From Lachnoclostridium sp. An118 (GTDB lineage Bacteria; Bacillota; Clostridia; Lachnospirales; Lachnospiraceae): a DNA stretch of 64,000 bases. The notes under the pieces are model-generated. The model was not told where the DNA came from. It saw only the letters and a list, made by a program, of their open reading frames with translations, and ran no database searches. The stretch lies in assembly GCF_002160985.1 (NCBI RefSeq), contig NZ_NFLQ01000001.1:124001-188000 (forward strand), read 5' to 3'. Positions 25,162-31,723 of the stretch are shown piece after piece. The translations under genes and the position numbers were made by a program. Within the stretch, counting starts at the first letter, position 1, and each line of letters starts with the position of its first letter.

Positions 25162-25668
25162 ATTAGCGATTTAATGATTAACGAACAGATCAGAGACAGG
25201 GAAGTACGTGTGATCAGCGAGGCTGGAGAACAGCTCGGCATTATGTCTGCCCGGGAAGCTATGAAGCTGGCGGAAGAGGCGCAGCTGGATCTGGTCAAAA
25301 TTGCTCCCAAAGCTCAGCCGCCGGTATGCAAGATCATTGACTACGGCAAGTACAAATATGAGCTGGCAAGAAAAGAAAAGGAAGCCAGAAAAAAACAGAA
25401 AACGGTTGAAGTGAAGGAAGTGCGTCTTTCACCAAATATTGACACCAACGACCTGAACACCAAGGTGAACAATGCCAAGAAGTTCCTCACCAAGGGAAAT
25501 AAAGTGAAGGTTACGCTCCGTTTCCGCGGAAGAGAGATGGCCCACGTGCAGCAGAGCAAGCACATCCTGGACGATGTGGCTCAGATGCTTGCTGACGTTG
25601 CGGTTGTGGAAAAGCCGGCCAAACTCGAAGGAAGAAATATGAGCATGGTTTTAACTGAAAAACGTTAA
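25162..25668 (+). CDS. infC: Translation initiation factor IF-3
   Basis: IF-3, of 168 residues when counted from the AUU at 25162, binds the 30S subunit and checks start codons. The AUU (ATT AGC GAT TTA ATG) lies nine bases after GGAGG. The first ATG in the frame, at 25174, lies too far from that site and would remove the conserved N-terminal residues. Use of AUU for infC is known from other bacteria and allows IF-3 to control its own synthesis. The N-terminal domain ([13 protein letters not shown]) and the C-terminal domain ([27 protein letters not shown]) are both complete. Confidence 0.95.
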   Translation: MSDLMINEQIRDREVRVISEAGEQLGIMSAREAMKLAEEAQLDLVKIAPKAQPPVCKIIDYGKYKYELARKEKEARKKQKTVEVKEVRLSPNIDTNDLNTKVNNAKKFLTKGNKVKVTLRFRGREMAHVQQSKHILDDVAQMLADVAVVEKPAKLEGRNMSMVLTEKR

Positions 25669-25700
25669 AAATACTATTTATCTTTAAGGAGGAAAACATC

Positions 25701-25898
25701 ATGCCAAAAATTAAAACAAATAGAGCTGCTGCAAAGCGCTTCAAAAAGACAGGTACAGGAAAGCTGAAGAGAAACAAAGCTTACAAGAGCCATATCTTAA
25801 CCAAGAAGTCTACAAAGAGAAAAAGAAATCTCAGACAGGCTACCATCACAGATGCAACCAATGTAAAGAATATGAAGAAAGTATTACCATATCTGTAA
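25701..25898 (+). CDS. rpmI: 50S ribosomal protein L35
   Basis: This is a 65-residue, very basic protein with the L35 signature [18 protein letters not shown] at the N-terminus. It follows infC by 32 bases with an AAGGAGG site, and precedes rplT, in the conserved infC-rpmI-rplT order. Confidence 0.97.
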   Translation: MPKIKTNRAAAKRFKKTGTGKLKRNKAYKSHILTKKSTKRKRNLRQATITDATNVKNMKKVLPYL

Positions 25899-25930
25899 GA
25901 TTGGGAAAAGATTGAAGGAGGAATTAGGAC

Positions 25931-26287
25931 ATGGCAAGAATTAAAGGCGGATTAAACGCTAAGAAGAAACATAACAGAACATTAAAGCTGGCGAAGGGAT
26001 ACAGAGGAGCCCGCTCCAAGCAGTACAGAGTTGCAAAGCAGTCTGTCATGAGAGCCCTCACATCTGCATACGCAGGAAGAAAGCAGCGCAAGCGCCAGAT
26101 GCGTCAGCTCTGGATCGCGCGTATCAACGCTGCTGCAAGAATGAACGGACTTTCCTACAGCAGGTTCATGTACGGCCTGAAGGCTGCCAACATTGACATT
26201 AACAGAAAGATGCTCGCCGAGATGGCAGTAAACGACAAGGAAGGCTTCGCTTCCCTGGCAGAGACTGCAAAGCAGAGCATTGCGTAA
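25931..26287 (+). CDS. rplT: 50S ribosomal protein L20
   Basis: This is a 118-residue L20 protein with the typical beginning ([18 protein letters not shown]) and the [20 protein letters not shown] core. It is essential for early assembly of the large subunit and, in Firmicutes, represses the infC operon through the leader RNA. It is the last gene of the operon, followed by a terminator. Confidence 0.97.
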   Translation: MARIKGGLNAKKKHNRTLKLAKGYRGARSKQYRVAKQSVMRALTSAYAGRKQRKRQMRQLWIARINAAARMNGLSYSRFMYGLKAANIDINRKMLAEMAVNDKEGFASLAETAKQSIA

Positions 26288-26322
26288 CAGCACTCAGTGA
26301 GTGTATATGTGAAATCCGAAGA

Positions 26323-26352
26323 TTTCCGCCCCGCAGAAAGGGCGGGAATTTT
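26323..26352 (+). terminator. Terminator after rplT
   Basis: A nine-pair stem (26323-26331 with 26340-26348, one G-T pair) is followed by TTTTC. Confidence 0.75.
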
Positions 26353-26410
26353 CAAAGGATTTCTGAAAATATATATATTACAAAAAATACAAAAAATTTA
26401 AAAATAACTG

Positions 26411-26439
26411 TTGACATTCAGGCTGGCCTGTAGTATTAT
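26411..26439 (+). promoter_or_regulatory. Promoter of the tRNA-Leu gene
   Basis: TTGACA (26411-26416) and TATTAT (26434-26439) have a 17-base spacer and end about 30 bases before the tRNA. Confidence 0.8.
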
Positions 26440-26469
26440 ACTTTTCGGACAGCGAAATAAAGCAGTCAT

Positions 26470-26553
26470 GCGGAAGTGTCGGAACTGGCAGACGAGCAAG
26501 ACTAAGGATCTTGTGGCATTCGTGCCGTGTGGGTTCAAGTCCCATCTTCCGCA
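26470..26553 (+). tRNA. tRNA-Leu (anticodon AAG)
   Basis: An 84-base tRNA with a perfect acceptor stem (GCGGAAG with CTTCCGC) and discriminator A. The anticodon stem is CAAGA/TCTTG around the loop CTAAGGA, giving AAG. The long variable arm (GGCATTCGTGCC) fits class II tRNA-Leu, and TTCAAGT forms the T loop. The terminal CCA is not encoded. It is transcribed alone from its own promoter and terminated by two hairpins. Confidence 0.95.
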
Positions 26554-26562
26554 TTCAGTGAG

Positions 26563-26588
26563 AAGCCTTGAGTTTTCAAGGCTTTTTT
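26563..26588 (+). terminator. Terminator of the tRNA-Leu gene
   Basis: AAGCCTTGA (26563-26571) pairs with TCAAGGCTT (26576-26584), followed by TTTT. Confidence 0.85.
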
Positions 26589-26600
26589 CATTTCCAGAGA

Positions 26601-26633
26601 GGAGTTCCCGATATGGGCGGGAGCTCCTTTTTT
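26601..26633 (+). terminator. Second terminator downstream of the tRNA
   Basis: GGAGTTCCCG (26601-26610) pairs with CGGGAGCTCC (26618-26627) and a run of six T follows. This may be left over from inserted DNA. Confidence 0.75.
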
Positions 26634-26687
26634 CATTTTTGACATCAACGCTGACATCAACGGGGGTGATTTCCAAAAAATGAGAGA
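26634..26687. other. Non-coding scar 3' of the tRNA-Leu gene
   Basis: After the two terminators this AT-rich stretch carries the direct repeat GACATCAAC twice (26641-26649 and 26653-26661). It contains no open gene. Position beside a tRNA 3' end, with phage-like debris just downstream, suggests a former integration site. No attachment repeat of the tRNA end was found within the window. Confidence 0.4.
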
Positions 26688-26795
26688 ATGCTTTATCTGA
26701 TCCAGCGCCACCACTATATGGCAGTCTGCGGAGCGGATGCCTGGTATATCGCAGCCCTCATACTTGGCCGGGGATTTACCGTGAAAGCGGCATAA
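26688..26795 (+). pseudogene. Fragment of a YqaJ-like phage recombinase
   Basis: A 35-codon frame includes QRHHYMAVCGADAWYIAALI followed by LGRGF. This resembles the Q-x2-HYMAV-x-G-x3-WY-x-A-L-I-x-G core of YqaJ-type viral recombinases/exonucleases. The remainder of such a protein, including its N-terminal catalytic residues, is absent, and no ribosome site precedes it. It reads as the internal part of a former phage gene that ends after the stop at 26793-26795. The match is by eye. Confidence 0.5.
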
Positions 26796-26823
26796 GTGCT
26801 GTAAATTAACATGTGAATTTGCA

Positions 26824-26852
26824 TTGTTATTTTGAAAAGAAGGTGATATGCT
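26824..26852 (+). promoter_or_regulatory. Promoter of the Phd/RelE-type module
   Basis: TTGTTA (26824-26829) and TATGCT (26847-26852) are 17 bases apart and lie about 35 bases before the antitoxin start. Antitoxins of this class often repress their own promoter. Confidence 0.5.
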
Positions 26853-26888
26853 ATAGAAAAAATAACAGACAGAAAGGATGTACTTGCT

Positions 26889-27134
26889 ATGCCCAATATA
26901 AAACCAATCTCTGATCTGAGAAACTATACAGAAGTTTTGAAGGAGGCGGAGGAAGGCTCTCCGATATTCCTGACCAAAAATGGCCGTGGAGAATATGTCA
27001 TTCTGGACATGAAGGAATACGACAAAATGCGGGCCACGATCGCACTGTTATCCAAACTGGAGGAAGGGGAACAGTCTGCCAGAAAGGGAGGCAGGATTTC
27101 TGCTGATGAAGTGGAAAAAGCCCTTGGTATTTAG
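26889..27134 (+). CDS. Phd/YefM-type antitoxin
   Basis: This 81-residue Phd/YefM-type antitoxin has the usual opening IKPISDLRNY and the strand FLTKNGRGEYVILDMKEY that forms the DNA-binding and dimerisation half. The C-terminal tail (SARKGGRISADEVEKALG) would wrap the toxin. The start lies in ATGCCC after GAAAGGATG. The toxin gene begins two bases after its stop, a standard antitoxin-toxin order. Confidence 0.9.
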   Translation: MPNIKPISDLRNYTEVLKEAEEGSPIFLTKNGRGEYVILDMKEYDKMRATIALLSKLEEGEQSARKGGRISADEVEKALGI

Positions 27135-27136
27135 AT

Positions 27137-27475
27137 ATGGAGCTCTACTATTCGCCGGAAGCGGAAAGAGACCTGCAGAATATCCGTAATTCTATTATAG
27201 AGAATTTTGACAGAGAAGATATCGCAAAGAAGGTGCTGAAAAAGATTACGGGGGCAGCGAGAGGTCTTCTTGCGTTTCCCTGTATGGGAGAGGAACTGGC
27301 CCGTATGACAGGCATATCTACAGAATACAGATATCTTTGCTGTGAAAGGAATTACGTATTTTATCGATTGGAGAAAGACAGGGTTTATATCGTCCGTATT
27401 TTACATGAATGGCAGGACTTTATGAGGATATTATTTGGTATCACGGAAGAGTCAGATACAGAGGACACAGCGTAG
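27137..27475 (+). CDS. RelE/ParE-type toxin
   Basis: This 112-residue toxin of the RelE/ParE fold starts with MELYYSPEAERDLQNI and includes the C-terminal strands YRYLCCERNYVFYRLEKDRVYIVRILHEWQDF. The terminal ILHEWQDFM resembles ParE-like proteins more than ribosome-dependent RelE. A gyrase-type target is therefore possible, but not decided. It is translated with the antitoxin and would be neutralised by it. Confidence 0.87.
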   Translation: MELYYSPEAERDLQNIRNSIIENFDREDIAKKVLKKITGAARGLLAFPCMGEELARMTGISTEYRYLCCERNYVFYRLEKDRVYIVRILHEWQDFMRILFGITEESDTEDTA

Positions 27476-27524
27476 AAGGGACAGGGACACTCCTGTCTCT
27501 TCTTGTATATGGAAACAAGATAAA

Positions 27525-27590
27525 ATTCAGGCGACGGCTGAGGCCTGCTTCTTAGCACAACCTGGCATTGAAAATTGGAGCCGCCTGAAT
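27525..27590. repeat. Inverted repeat between the two toxin-antitoxin pairs
   Basis: ATTCAGGCGACGGCT (27525-27539) is complementary to AGCCGCCTGAAT (27579-27590), allowing for a three-base bulge. About 40 bases lie between the arms. The element could be a folded RNA, or short terminal repeats of a decayed mobile unit. No flanking target-site repeat was recognised. Confidence 0.45.
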
Positions 27591-27602
27591 AAGAGAAAAG
27601 TG

Positions 27603-27631
27603 CTGTCAAAAGAGGGATTATAGGGTATAAT
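27603..27631 (+). promoter_or_regulatory. Promoter of the MNT-HEPN module
   Basis: CTGTCA (27603-27608) and TATAAT (27626-27631) are 17 bases apart. The -10 box is perfect. Confidence 0.6.
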
Positions 27632-27675
27632 AAATATAATCCTACCAACGGCAGCATGAATGAAGGAGGAATTTT

Positions 27676-28017
27676 ATGCCAGCGGCAATGAGAGAACGGC
27701 TGAAGAAATACACAGAAGCTTTGCAGAAAATATATGGTCCGCATCTGAAATCTGTAATTTTATATGGTTCCTATGCCCGGGGAGATTTCAAAAAGGACTC
27801 GGATATTGACATTATGATACTTCTGGATCTGTCAGACATGGATATAAAAGCATATAGACACAATTTGTCTGGCATGACATTTGACTTTAACATGGATCAT
27901 GATATGGATATTAAACCAATAGCTAAAAGTGAAGAGCAGTTTGAAAAATGGTCAGATGCTTATCCCTTCTATGCGAATGTAAAGCGGGAGGGGGTGAAGT
28001 TGTTTGGGGCGGAATAA
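27676..28017 (+). CDS. MNT-domain nucleotidyltransferase (antitoxin-like)
   Basis: This 113-residue minimal nucleotidyltransferase has the active-site pattern GSYARGDFKKDSDIDIM, with the two catalytic aspartates in the SDID segment. It is followed in the same transcript by a HEPN protein, whose start overlaps this stop. In MNT-HEPN pairs the nucleotidyltransferase typically modifies the HEPN protein with AMP and so acts as the antitoxin. That order (antitoxin first) is preserved here. A strong AAGGAGGAATTTT site precedes the ATG. Confidence 0.9.
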   Translation: MPAAMRERLKKYTEALQKIYGPHLKSVILYGSYARGDFKKDSDIDIMILLDLSDMDIKAYRHNLSGMTFDFNMDHDMDIKPIAKSEEQFEKWSDAYPFYANVKREGVKLFGAE

Positions 28018-28414
28018 TGAAAAGGGCACAAAAGAAGATCTGTGCCGGTATAGGCTGGAAATATCTAAAGCGGATCTGCGATCTGCCATGCTCCTTTTGG
28101 AAGCAGGAGAGCTTAGAGGAGCAAACAACAGGGCTTATTACAGTATTTATCATGCCATATCTTCTGTACATGCATTGGATGGGAACGCATACAAAAGACA
28201 TAAGGATGCTCTTGCAAATTTTAATAAGGCATATGTGAAAACAGAAATTTTTTCAAGAGAACTAGGAAGAAAAATTTCTGAGGCAGTGGAAATACGGCAT
28301 GCAAGTGATTATGATGATTTTTATATCGCAACGAGAGAAGAAGCAGAAGAGCAGATTGAGACAGCTAAGGAGTTGCTGCGTCAAATAGAAACATATGTAC
28401 AGGGACGGCTTTAA
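28004..28414 (+). CDS. HEPN-domain protein (toxin-like)
   Basis: This 136-residue protein of the HEPN family (PF05168-like) begins at a TTG at 28004 that overlaps the end of the MNT gene. A GGGAGGGGGTGAAG site precedes it. The HEPN motif is seen in NNRAYYSIYHAISS, where Arg and His are separated by six residues (R-x6-H). This differs from the R-x4-H-x-Y form of HepT toxins whose tyrosine is modified by their partner. It would act as an RNase or another nucleic-acid effector with the MNT partner. Confidence 0.85.
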   Translation: MGRNNEKGTKEDLCRYRLEISKADLRSAMLLLEAGELRGANNRAYYSIYHAISSVHALDGNAYKRHKDALANFNKAYVKTEIFSRELGRKISEAVEIRHASDYDDFYIATREEAEEQIETAKELLRQIETYVQGRL

Positions 28415-28427
28415 AGCCGTCTTTTTT
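28404..28427 (+). terminator. Terminator of the MNT-HEPN operon
   Basis: The GACGGCTT/AAGCCGTC hairpin overlaps the HEPN stop codon and is followed by six T. Confidence 0.8.
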
Positions 28428-28471
28428 AATGTAAAGAGAAGCAAATGGTGACGGGAAAGTCTAAAAAGGGC

Positions 28472-28499
28472 TGTACAAAGCACACGTTTCCGCTATAAT
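28472..28499 (+). promoter_or_regulatory. Promoter of the zinc-ribbon gene
   Basis: TGTACA (28472-28477) and TATAAT (28494-28499) are 16 bases apart. They lie about 60 bases before the ATG. Confidence 0.5.
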
Positions 28500-28558
28500 G
28501 AAAGCTGGTCTATCAATATCGGTTTTATTTATATAATATAAGGAAGGAAAGTGAGAGC

Positions 28559-28933
28559 ATGTTTTTTATCATAGGCCTTACCACCGGGCGGAAGGATCTC
28601 AAATTCAACCAGATGGTCATCTGCAGCAGGTGCGGCAGATACGGGAGATACATGGTGTATATGACATACACGGCCCTGTCCCTCTTCTTTATCCCCTGCT
28701 TTAAGTGGAATAAACAGTACTTTGTACAGACAAGCTGTTGCGGCATGATGTACAGGCTGGACCCGGAAGTGGGCAAGCGGGTCGCCAGGGGTGAAGAGCT
28801 GGAGATCCGGCAGGAGGATCTGGAGCCGGTTTCCGGAGGATGGCCGGGCGGACAGATGAAACGGTGTCCGAACTGCGGCTATACGACAGATGAAGATTTT
28901 ACATTCTGCCCGAAATGCGGTGGAAGATTTTAA
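28559..28933 (+). CDS. Small protein with two zinc-ribbon motifs
   Basis: This 124-residue protein has CSRC near residues 22-25 with a CC pair later (about 60), and a C-terminal ribbon, CPNCG...CPKCG. The segment between them (TYTALSLFFIPCFKW) is moderately hydrophobic and could contact the membrane. Short zinc-ribbon proteins of this type are common in Clostridia and have no assigned function. The gene stands alone between the toxin-antitoxin pairs and the hydrolase gene. Confidence 0.75.
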   Translation: MFFIIGLTTGRKDLKFNQMVICSRCGRYGRYMVYMTYTALSLFFIPCFKWNKQYFVQTSCCGMMYRLDPEVGKRVARGEELEIRQEDLEPVSGGWPGGQMKRCPNCGYTTDEDFTFCPKCGGRF

Positions 28934-28935
28934 GG

Positions 28936-28964
28936 TTTACCGGGAAGGCTAACCATGATATAAT
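28936..28964 (+). promoter_or_regulatory. Promoter of the M20 hydrolase gene
   Basis: TTTACC (28936-28941) and a perfect TATAAT (28959-28964), preceded by TGA, are 17 bases apart. Confidence 0.6.
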
Positions 28965-29021
28965 AGTGTCTAATTTTGAAAATGTTTGTTGAAATCCAAC
29001 AATATAACGGATAGAGGGCTT

Positions 29022-30254
29022 ATGAAGATCAATACAAAGAGATTGTGGGATCACATTATGGAGTTGGGAAAGATCGGAAGCGGGGCGGACGGCAGCGTCA
29101 CCCGCTTCCCGTTCACCCCTGAGGACAAAAGCGCAGAGAAGCTGATCTGCCGCTATATGGAAGAGGCGGGGCTGGACGTGGAAAGAGACGGAGCGGGCAA
29201 TCTGATCGGAAAGTGGACGCCTGCCGGAGGTGGGGCAGCGGGACAGCCACCGGTGATGACCGGCTCCCACTATGATACGGTCCTGCAGGGAGGGAAATTT
29301 GACGGATGCCTGGGGGTTCTGGGAGCCATTGAGGCAGTGCAGACTCTGCGTGAGGAAGGCTATGAACCGAAAGTGCCTGTGTGGGTGATCGGCTTTAAGG
29401 ATGAGGAGGGCAACCGGTTTGGATACGGAATGATCGGGAGCAAAGCCATCTGTGGGAGAGCCCTGCCGGAGGGATTGATATCTGCGGACGCGGACGGCAT
29501 TTCCCTTGGCGACGCCATGAGAGCATACGGGCTTTCTCCCGACAGTCTGGACACCTGCAGGGTGGACAGGATAAAGGCTATGCTGGAGCTTCACATTGAA
29601 CAGGGACAGGTCCTGGAAAAGAACGGCAGCCAGATTGGGATCGTGGAAGGCATTGCAGGACTGGAACGGTACACAGTGACCATCACAGGGAGCAGCGCCC
29701 ACGCCGGAGCCACTCCCATGAGCGAACGGTCTGACCCGGTTCCTGCCATGAGCAGATGGATACTGAAGGCGACAGAACTTGCAAAGGAGCGGAAAGACTG
29801 TGTGGCTACGGTGGGACGCATCAAAGTGCTGCCCGGAACCTGCAATATCATCTGCGGGGAGACGGAGTTTTCACTAGATATCCGCAGCGTCCGAGATGAA
29901 GATATACGGGATATCATGGAAGAGATGAGCCGATATGAAAAGCTGCTGGAAGAGCAGGAGCGGGTCAGCATAAAAAGAGCACTGGATCAGTCTCTTCCCG
30001 GCGTGCCTTGTGACAGCGGGCTGAAGGAGAGAATGGAGCAGATCTGCGACCAGTATGGATACGCCCACAGACGCTTGATGAGCGGTGCAGGGCATGACAG
30101 CATGAATTTCGGTGGGCTGTGTCCTGTCAGTATGATCTTTGTGCCGTCCCAGGGAGGATATTCTCACCGGAAAGAAGAGTTCACTTCTATGGAAGACTGT
30201 GAGGCCGGAACCCAGGTGCTCATGGAGATGATCCGGGAGATCACGTCCCGGTAA
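29022..30254 (+). CDS. M20-family carbamoylase / allantoate amidohydrolase-type enzyme
   Basis: This 410-residue metal hydrolase of the hydantoinase/carbamoylase family acts on N-carbamoyl compounds. Visible hallmarks are GSHYDTV (metal His/Asp), KDEEGNRFG (metal-bridging Glu pair), and LHIEQGQVLE, all in the order expected for allantoate amidohydrolase and N-carbamoyl-amino-acid hydrolases. The ATG at 29022 is used instead of the longer upstream frame, since the new N-terminus aligns with the family. The neighbouring purine permease and adenine deaminase make a nitrogen-recycling role plausible. The precise substrate cannot be decided here. Confidence 0.85.
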   Translation: MKINTKRLWDHIMELGKIGSGADGSVTRFPFTPEDKSAEKLICRYMEEAGLDVERDGAGNLIGKWTPAGGGAAGQPPVMTGSHYDTVLQGGKFDGCLGVLGAIEAVQTLREEGYEPKVPVWVIGFKDEEGNRFGYGMIGSKAICGRALPEGLISADADGISLGDAMRAYGLSPDSLDTCRVDRIKAMLELHIEQGQVLEKNGSQIGIVEGIAGLERYTVTITGSSAHAGATPMSERSDPVPAMSRWILKATELAKERKDCVATVGRIKVLPGTCNIICGETEFSLDIRSVRDEDIRDIMEEMSRYEKLLEEQERVSIKRALDQSLPGVPCDSGLKERMEQICDQYGYAHRRLMSGAGHDSMNFGGLCPVSMIFVPSQGGYSHRKEEFTSMEDCEAGTQVLMEMIREITSR

Positions 30255-30352
30255 AAAAGGAATGGTTTTAACTTCCGGACAGGGCCTGTATGGACGGCCC
30301 TGCCGGGGGATAAAATAAAACTACAGAAAAGAAGAGTAAGAGGAGGTAACAA

Positions 30353-31678
30353 ATGAAACAAAAAATCAGCCGTTTCTTCTGCTTTCAGGAGAGAGCAACC
30401 AGTTTTAAAGTGGAAACAATAGCTGGTATCACTACGTTTATGACTATGGCGTACATTCTGGTCGTACAGCCCAGCCTTATGGTGGGGGACGCCGACTATG
30501 TCATTGACACCAACGGAGTCATGATCACAAAGGAGGCGATCCTTGTCACCTGTGCCCTTGTCAGCGCTGTCATCACACTGTTCATGGCGCTGTACGCCAA
30601 CATGCCATTTGCCCTTTCCACAGGAATGGGAAACAATGCCATGTTTGGCGCCATGCTGATAGCGGGGGCTATTTCCTTTGGCGGTATCATGTCCCTTATC
30701 CTTATCTCAGGAGCGATCTTTGTACTGCTCACTGTGTTCGGCGTGCGGGACCTCATTGTAAAAACAATCCCCAAGAACCTGAAGATCGCCATCAGCACGG
30801 CCATAGGCTTCTACATCGCCTACCTTGGGTTTGACAACAGCGGCATCGGTACCTTTACCGACGGTATCAGCCAGGGTGATTTCACTCAGCCGTCTGTCTA
30901 CCTGGCCATCTTCGGCCTTGTACTGATCGCGGTACTGACAGCCCGCAAGGTAACAGGAGCTATCCTCATCGGTATCGTGGCTGTCACCCTCCTGGGGATC
31001 CCTCTCGGTGTGACGACTGTGCCTGAGACGCTGGCCAAGGTGCCGGATTTCAACGGCCTGGGCAATCTGATGTTTGCCTTTGATTTTAAGGAAGTGCTTT
31101 CCTTCTCGGCTGTCCCGCTGATCTTTGTCTCCTTCTGCGGAGATTTCTTCTCCACGCTCGGAACAGTCCTCGGCGTGGGAGCCAAGGCGGGCATGCTGGA
31201 TGAGAACGGGAATCTGCCCGATATCCAGAAGCCTTTCCTCGTAGACGCCATCGGTACCTGCGTGGGAGCCTGTACAGGTAACACGGTGGTGACCACCTTT
31301 GTAGAGTCAAGCGCCGGCGTGGAGGCTGGCGGACGCACCGGCTTTGCCAGCGTGATCACAGCAGTTATCTTCGGACTGATGGTGTTCCTGTCGCCCCTTG
31401 TGCTGATGATCCCCAACGCTGCCACAGGACCGGCGCTCATCTTTGTTGGTTTCCTCATGATCCAGGGGATCCAGAATATTGACTTTTCTGACTTTACAGA
31501 GGCCTTTGGTCCTTTTGTCATGATCATGTTCACGATCTTTACAGGGTCCATCGCAGGCGGTATTTCCGCAGGCATCATTGCCCACGGAGCGATCAAGTTG
31601 CTGACAGGCAGATGGAAGGACGTGCATCCCTTCCTCTATGTCCTTTGCATCCCTCTGATCCTGTATTTCCTCTCATAA
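30353..31678 (+). CDS. Adenine/guanine/hypoxanthine permease (AzgA/NCS2 family)
   Basis: This is a 441-residue permease with about twelve membrane segments and the AzgA-type profile. It has an N-terminal segment ITTFMTMAYILVVQP, the NAMFGAMLIAGA region, and the conserved VTTFVESSAGVEAGGRTG motif in the seventh or eighth segment. It imports purine bases with protons. AGAGGAGGTAAC precedes the ATG. It is followed 45 bases later by adenine deaminase, so uptake and deamination of adenine are coupled. No purine riboswitch was recognised upstream. Confidence 0.93.
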   Translation: MKQKISRFFCFQERATSFKVETIAGITTFMTMAYILVVQPSLMVGDADYVIDTNGVMITKEAILVTCALVSAVITLFMALYANMPFALSTGMGNNAMFGAMLIAGAISFGGIMSLILISGAIFVLLTVFGVRDLIVKTIPKNLKIAISTAIGFYIAYLGFDNSGIGTFTDGISQGDFTQPSVYLAIFGLVLIAVLTARKVTGAILIGIVAVTLLGIPLGVTTVPETLAKVPDFNGLGNLMFAFDFKEVLSFSAVPLIFVSFCGDFFSTLGTVLGVGAKAGMLDENGNLPDIQKPFLVDAIGTCVGACTGNTVVTTFVESSAGVEAGGRTGFASVITAVIFGLMVFLSPLVLMIPNAATGPALIFVGFLMIQGIQNIDFSDFTEAFGPFVMIMFTIFTGSIAGGISAGIIAHGAIKLLTGRWKDVHPFLYVLCIPLILYFLS

Positions 31679-31723
31679 AGCGGAGAGCGGCAGACCTGTT
31701 TGTCTGCAGAAAGGCGGTATACG

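Noticed and set aside
26398-26676. 92-codon minus-strand frame across the tRNA-Leu gene
   Set aside because: It reads the tRNA antisense strand and is a well-known kind of spurious annotation at tRNA genes.
30275-30306. Hairpin between the M20 hydrolase and the purine permease as a terminator or purine riboswitch
   Set aside because: It has no U-tract, and the conserved purine riboswitch core bases are not present.
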